Shown here piece by piece: positions 7,261 to 10,078 of a stretch of 10,078 nt of DNA; the stretch's first letter is position 1; each line of letters begins with the position of its first letter. A program made the translations under genes and the position numbers. The notes under the pieces were generated by a model. That model was not told the DNA's origin and made no database searches. It saw only the letters and a program-made list of their open reading frames with translations. Origin of the DNA: Kiritimatiellia bacterium. GTDB taxonomy: Bacteria > Verrucomicrobiota > Kiritimatiellia > SLAD01. The DNA lies in NCBI GenBank assembly GCA_007134175.1, contig SLLF01000250.1, positions 1 through 10,078 on the forward strand, given 5' to 3'.

Positions 7261-8939
7261 CTAACTGGCGCACGTGTCCACCAGGCTCCTGACCCGTAGC
7301 CGCTTCCTGAATTGCGCAACGGGAAGGTCCCGTTTTGGCTTGACCGTCACCTCCACCGGGCGCCCCGGGCGGAGATGAACGAAATTGTCGGAGCAGCGAC
7401 CGTCACGCCCGGCCAGCTCCAACCATGCCCAGAGCGCTGACTGCTTTGCCGTAAGCGTGACCAGGAAAGAACCGTCTGGGCGCACGGTAACGCGCTTCGA
7501 TATCCCGGGCCGATTCGCCAATTCCAGGTGTTTGGGGCGCGCGAACATAACAATATTGGACGATGCCGGCTGCCCCTTCGCTTCTAGCTCCAACCAGACC
7601 AGCAGGTCTCGTTTGCCGTGCCTGGCCAGCAGGTCTCCAAGCCGCAGGATCGCCACCTTCCGATTCCCTTGCACGGGCGTCCGCACGCGTTTCGCGCCGT
7701 GACGCAATCGCTGCCCAGCCGCGTTGGTGACCGTCCACTGCAATGTGCCGCTTACGGGTTCGCCCAGGTCGCTGGTGATGTGCACCTCCACGAAGCCCTT
7801 TTCCAGATCCTCGATACCACTGACCAGTACCGGGGCAAAGAAATGGCGGGCCATGTAATGGAGTGCCTTCCACCGTCCATGGTAGTCGATGGAACTCCAG
7901 CTCGCTCCCGGCCACACGTCGTTGAGCTGCCAGTAGAGCGTACCCATGCCGCGCGGTCTACTGCGCCGCCAGTGCTCAACCGCGTACTTGATGGCCATCC
8001 CCTGCAGAATCTGCGATAGCCAGAGGGTCATAGCGAACGACGACGGCATGCGGAACCAGTCCAAGAGGTATTGCATGATAACGGTATTGCCAATCCCGCA
8101 CCGCTGATGATGCTCCATGACCGCTGACGTAATGTTGCGGTCTTCCGGCATGCTGCATGAATGACTGGTCCCACGTGGGGTATGCCATGCAGGCATACAT
8201 GAAATCCTGCCAGACGCAGATACCGAATTCGTCGCACAGGTCATAGAAGATATCGTCCTCGTAGATACCTCCACCCCAGACCCGCAGCATGTTCATGTTC
8301 GCCGCCGCCGCGTCCGCGACCAGCCGACGGTAGTCAGCAGGTGTGCGGCGACCGAGCACAGCGTCCACGGGAATCCAGTTGGCCCCTTTAGCGAAGAACG
8401 GCATCCCGTTCACGACGAATTGGAACGATTCCCCCCACGCGTCCGCGTGTCGGTCCAGTCGCAGGGTGCGCAGCCCGACACGACGGGTCCAGCAATCAAG
8501 AACCGCATCATTCGCATCGAGCAGCTCGATCTGCAACTCATACAGCGGCTGGGCACCCATGCCGTTCGGCCACCACAGGTGCGGCTCGGAAACGGCGAGG
8601 TTTAGACTAGCGCGGCGGCCACGCGGTGTGAGGACCTGCTCGGCAACCGGCCCATCGTCCCCGTACCGGAGGGTCGCACTGCAGCAGCACCCGCTCCTTC
8701 CGCAGCAGTGCGGCAGGCGCATTGAACTCGCGCTCGTACACCCAATCGCACTCACCGATCCACTGCACGTCGCGTTCGTTCTCGCGGTAATAGGGATCCG
8801 GGATTCGCTTGGCCTGTAGCAAGTCCGACACCACATCGCCCGGCACACGGCCCTTTACAGGCGGAACGCGCCCGGCGGAACGCGGCCTGCGTCCTTGCGG
8901 GCTTAATGTCCACCTGCCATTGAGATCGATCACGTTCAT
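7261..8939 (-). pseudogene. Beta-mannosidase (GH2), broken by two internal deletions
   Basis: Three frames read in series give one GH2 beta-mannosidase, about 561 codons against the usual 800 or more. Segment 1 (8939 to about 8673) is the start of the sugar-binding domain (GRVPGDVVSDL, IPDPYYRENERDVQWIG, DWVYEREF). Segment 2 (about 8680 to 8153) resumes near the end of the following Ig-like domain (HLWWPNGMGAQPLYEL). It runs into the barrel with FFAKGANWIPVDA, NMNMLRVWGGGIYEDD and VWQDFMYACMAYP. Segment 3 (8151 to 7261) resumes at MPEDRNITSAVMEHHQR, continues through MGTLYWQLNDVWPGASWSS and ends with the C-terminal beta domains. Each joint loses roughly 150 codons and shifts the frame. The acid/base Glu (NNE region) and the nucleophile Glu (SEFGF-type region) both lie in the second missing piece, so no active enzyme is expected. 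No stop codon interrupts any segment, so decay is recent, or the joints are assembly errors. Confidence 0.88.
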
Positions 8940-8945
8940 TTACAT

Positions 8946-8950
8946 CCTCC
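8946..8950 (-). promoter_or_regulatory. Shine-Dalgarno of the mannosidase pseudogene
   Basis: On the minus strand GGAGG lies 6 bases before the ATG at 8939. It supports this start, which also matches the expected N-terminus of the family. Its preservation suggests the 5' end has not decayed. An ATG-TAA minimal frame sits in the spacer and is probably chance. Confidence 0.7.
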
Positions 8951-8982
8951 GTTTCCCGCTACCCGAATCCTTGGCGAAGCGT

Positions 8983-8997
8983 ACCGAACGATTCGGT
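8983..8997. promoter_or_regulatory. Operator-like dyad upstream of the mannosidase
   Basis: ACCGAA-CGA-TTCGGT is a perfect inverted repeat with 6-bp arms, 43 bp upstream of the mannosidase start. Size and place fit a binding site for a dimeric repressor or activator. No regulator gene is present to assign it to. Confidence 0.35.
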
Positions 8998-9010
8998 GCA
9001 TCCGCGGTTC

Positions 9011-9020
9011 GTTGATCAAC
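9011..9020. promoter_or_regulatory. Perfect 10-bp palindrome, possible second operator
   Basis: GTTGATCAAC is fully self-complementary and lies 25 bp (centre to centre) from the dyad at 8983-8997. The spacing is about 2.5 turns, so the two would be on opposite faces. A 10-bp palindrome can occur by chance; function is a guess based on place. Confidence 0.25.
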
Positions 9021-9059
9021 CGTCACGAGTGGCATGAGTCCGGATCGTTGGAACAGGCT

Positions 9060-9077
9060 GCCAAGCGGGGGCTTGGC
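9060..9077. other. Stable hairpin without a T-run
   Basis: GCCAAGC-GGGG-GCTTGGC forms a perfect 7-bp stem with a 4-base loop. Neither strand has a T-run after it, so it is not a normal intrinsic terminator. It could be an untranslated-leader structure on a minus-strand transcript, or a protein site. Confidence 0.4.
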
Positions 9078-9192
9078 GCTTCCGGGAACGCCGAGCCCCA
9101 GCCCGGCATATGGTCACCAGCATACGGCATAGCAGGAAAGAAAGACGAATCGCAGATGCGCCGATTAAGATCAACATTTATTTAAAAGGGGA

Positions 9193-9221
9193 TTGACATG
9201 ATAATCTCTCCATGGCAACAT
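9193..9221 (+). promoter_or_regulatory. Candidate sigma-70-type promoter of the PEP-CTERM gene
   Basis: A consensus -35 hexamer TTGACA (9193-9198) is followed after 17 bp by CAACAT (9216-9221), which keeps the key A2 and final T of the -10 box but matches only 3 of 6 bases. Transcription would start near 9228, giving a leader of about 53 nt. Confidence 0.45.
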
Positions 9222-9229
9222 GGCGCCAT
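9220..9229. promoter_or_regulatory. Palindrome over the predicted transcription start
   Basis: ATGGCGCCAT is a perfect 10-bp palindrome that overlaps the end of the candidate -10 box and the predicted start point. A bound protein there would block initiation. It contains a common 6-bp core, so chance is quite possible. Confidence 0.2.
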
Positions 9230-9280
9230 CAGTTGGCACAGGATCGTGGAAATAAATAAGCTCACGGGAGAAAGTCAATT

Positions 9281-9982
9281 ATGAAAGAGTCGAGGCATAA
9301 AGGCGGAGCTGTTGGCACGAGGCGCGGTCTGGTTGGTTGCGGAGTGGCCTTGATGATCCTGGCTGTGTGCGTGCTGGAGTCTGTGGCGGCACCGATTACG
9401 TATGACTTCTACAGGCGGGAAGTAACGGACGATACGTGGGCGGATCAATGGAATCCGGATACAACCCGCGGTTCAGCAAGCACCCTTTTCCAAAGGGTCT
9501 ATTTTCAATGGGACTTGGACAGTTCCGACGACATTGTTTCCGTTACCGATGCCGAGGTTCGTATTTCGGCATCCAACAACCAGCTAACTGACGGTCAAGG
9601 CAACCCCGTGACGGTCACATGGACGCTGTGGCGTCTCACGGAAACCTTTGACGAAACGACGTTAACCCATAACAATCGTCCGGCCCATGACGACAGCGTG
9701 TCGGTCAGTCATGTGCTGCCTGAAGGCATGAGTCAGGGAGCCTGGCAGACGATTGATATCTCCAGCCTGTTCGTGAACAATGAGGACATGGAGACATTCG
9801 GCCTGTTATTGAGAAGCGATGGTGCGAGCGGCTCAACCGTTGCGTACAGCAAAGAACTGGATAGTTGGCCTGGACCGGGACGCGGCGCTCGATTAACGGT
9901 TGACTACACCGTCATTCCCGAACCCGCGACTCTTGTTCTGCTTGGCTTGGGCGGTCTGCTGCTGCTACGGCGATTGCGTTAA
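9281..9982 (+). CDS. Secreted DNRLRE-like protein with PEP-CTERM sorting signal
   Basis: This 233-residue protein is made for export and exosortase-dependent sorting. The signal peptide covers about 1-37 (basic start, hydrophobic GVALMILAVCVLESVAA). Residues about 40-208 look like a single DNRLRE-type beta-sandwich: RVYFQWDLDSSDD, VTDAEVRISA, TFDETTLTHNNRPA, GAWQTIDISSLF, ETFGLLLRSD, and a closing ARLTVDY. The tail is canonical PEP-CTERM: Pro213-Glu214-Pro215, a Leu/Gly membrane helix (about 217-229), then Arg-Arg-Leu-Arg at the end. In this class exosortase is thought to recognise and cleave near PEP, leaving the protein at the surface or in exopolysaccharide. No exosortase is in the window. 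GGGAG at 9266-9270 precedes the ATG. Base composition looks less GC-rich than the operon. The sorting signal is certain; the ligand and role are unknown. Confidence 0.92.
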   Translation: MKESRHKGGAVGTRRGLVGCGVALMILAVCVLESVAAPITYDFYRREVTDDTWADQWNPDTTRGSASTLFQRVYFQWDLDSSDDIVSVTDAEVRISASNNQLTDGQGNPVTVTWTLWRLTETFDETTLTHNNRPAHDDSVSVSHVLPEGMSQGAWQTIDISSLFVNNEDMETFGLLLRSDGASGSTVAYSKELDSWPGPGRGARLTVDYTVIPEPATLVLLGLGGLLLLRRLR

Positions 9983-10078
9983 CAGCGAAGACTGGTGCGT
10001 ACCGTTTAGAACGTGTAGGTCGTGCCTTTTCAGGTCACGATGGTATCCCAATGTGGAACTCAGATCTACTGGACGGCA

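Larger units (their letters stand above)
8940..9280. other. Divergent intergenic region between mannosidase and PEP-CTERM gene
   Basis: This 341-bp stretch has no credible coding sequence. Going left to right it holds the mannosidase ribosome site, two operator-like dyads (8983-8997 and 9011-9020), a GC-rich hairpin (9060-9077), an AT-richer stretch (about 9170-9185), a promoter-like element (9193-9221), a palindrome over its end (9220-9229) and the ribosome site GGGAG at 9266-9270. It probably carries regulation for both flanking genes. I found no tRNA or recognisable riboswitch. Confidence 0.6.

Noticed and set aside
7261..8939. Programmed frameshifting that would join the three mannosidase frames into one protein
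   Set aside because: At both joints conserved family sequence is missing, including the catalytic region, so a frameshift alone could not restore the enzyme. There is no slippery heptamer at either place.
9482..9498. ACCCTTT-TCC-AAAGGGT dyad within the PEP-CTERM gene
   Set aside because: It is a single copy in coding sequence, lacks the TTGGAA arm of the 2777-2824 dyads, and has no T-run, so it is likely chance.
1..10078. CRISPR array, insertion sequence, tRNA, rRNA or attachment site
   Set aside because: No regularly spaced repeats, transposase motifs, terminal inverted repeats or RNA gene signatures were seen on either strand.
9983..10078. A further gene or terminator after the PEP-CTERM gene
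   Set aside because: The last 96 bp contain no supported reading frame with a ribosome site and no hairpin with a T-run.

Overview
The window looks like a chromosomal piece from a GC-rich, Gram-negative bacterium with an outer membrane. Three things place it most naturally in the PVC group, probably Verrucomicrobiota or Kiritimatiellota: a PEP-CTERM surface protein, a polysaccharide-degradation gene (GH2 beta-mannosidase type), and a TonB energy-transduction operon. The taxonomy is an inference from gene content only; there is no rRNA or marker gene here.

Layout. (1) Positions 1-809, minus strand: the first 269 codons of a GAF-like/HisKA/HATPase sensor histidine kinase that runs off the left edge. 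It is not an ordinary closed ORF because its stop lies outside the window. (2) Positions 924-7243, plus strand: a tight seven-gene operon of MscS-family channel, DUF3450-type periplasmic coiled-coil protein, TtpC-like long MotA/TolQ/ExbB protein, ExbB, ExbD, TonB and a TPR protein. Four junctions are 4-bp ATGA overlaps and the other two gaps are 11 and 4 bp. From DUF3450 to TPR the order is that of the TonB2-type systems of Vibrio and other gammaproteobacteria, here with a mechanosensitive channel gene coupled to the front. (3) Positions 7261-8939, minus strand, convergent with the operon: a beta-mannosidase (GH2) gene broken by two internal deletions. Both remove conserved coding sequence and shift the frame, and the second removes the segment that should carry both catalytic glutamates. 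(4) Positions 8940-9280: a 341-bp divergent intergenic region with several dyads and a promoter-like element. (5) Positions 9281-9982, plus strand: a secreted DNRLRE-like protein with a textbook PEP-CTERM sorting tail. The last 96 bp hold nothing recognisable.

How the genes work together. ExbB, ExbD and the TtpC-like protein should form proton-driven inner-membrane machinery. TonB would carry that energy to outer-membrane receptors, with the DUF3450 and TPR proteins as periplasmic partners. Such systems power uptake of iron complexes or oligosaccharides; no receptor is in the window, so the substrate is unknown. The most unusual local signal is a pair of TTCCAA-N3-TTGGAA dyads, 32 bp centre to centre, at the start of the TtpC-like gene. 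The second dyad contains a good Shine-Dalgarno for an alternative GTG start. I found no convincing wholly new system; the strongest leads are this dyad pair, the MscS-TonB2 coupling, and the doubly deleted mannosidase.
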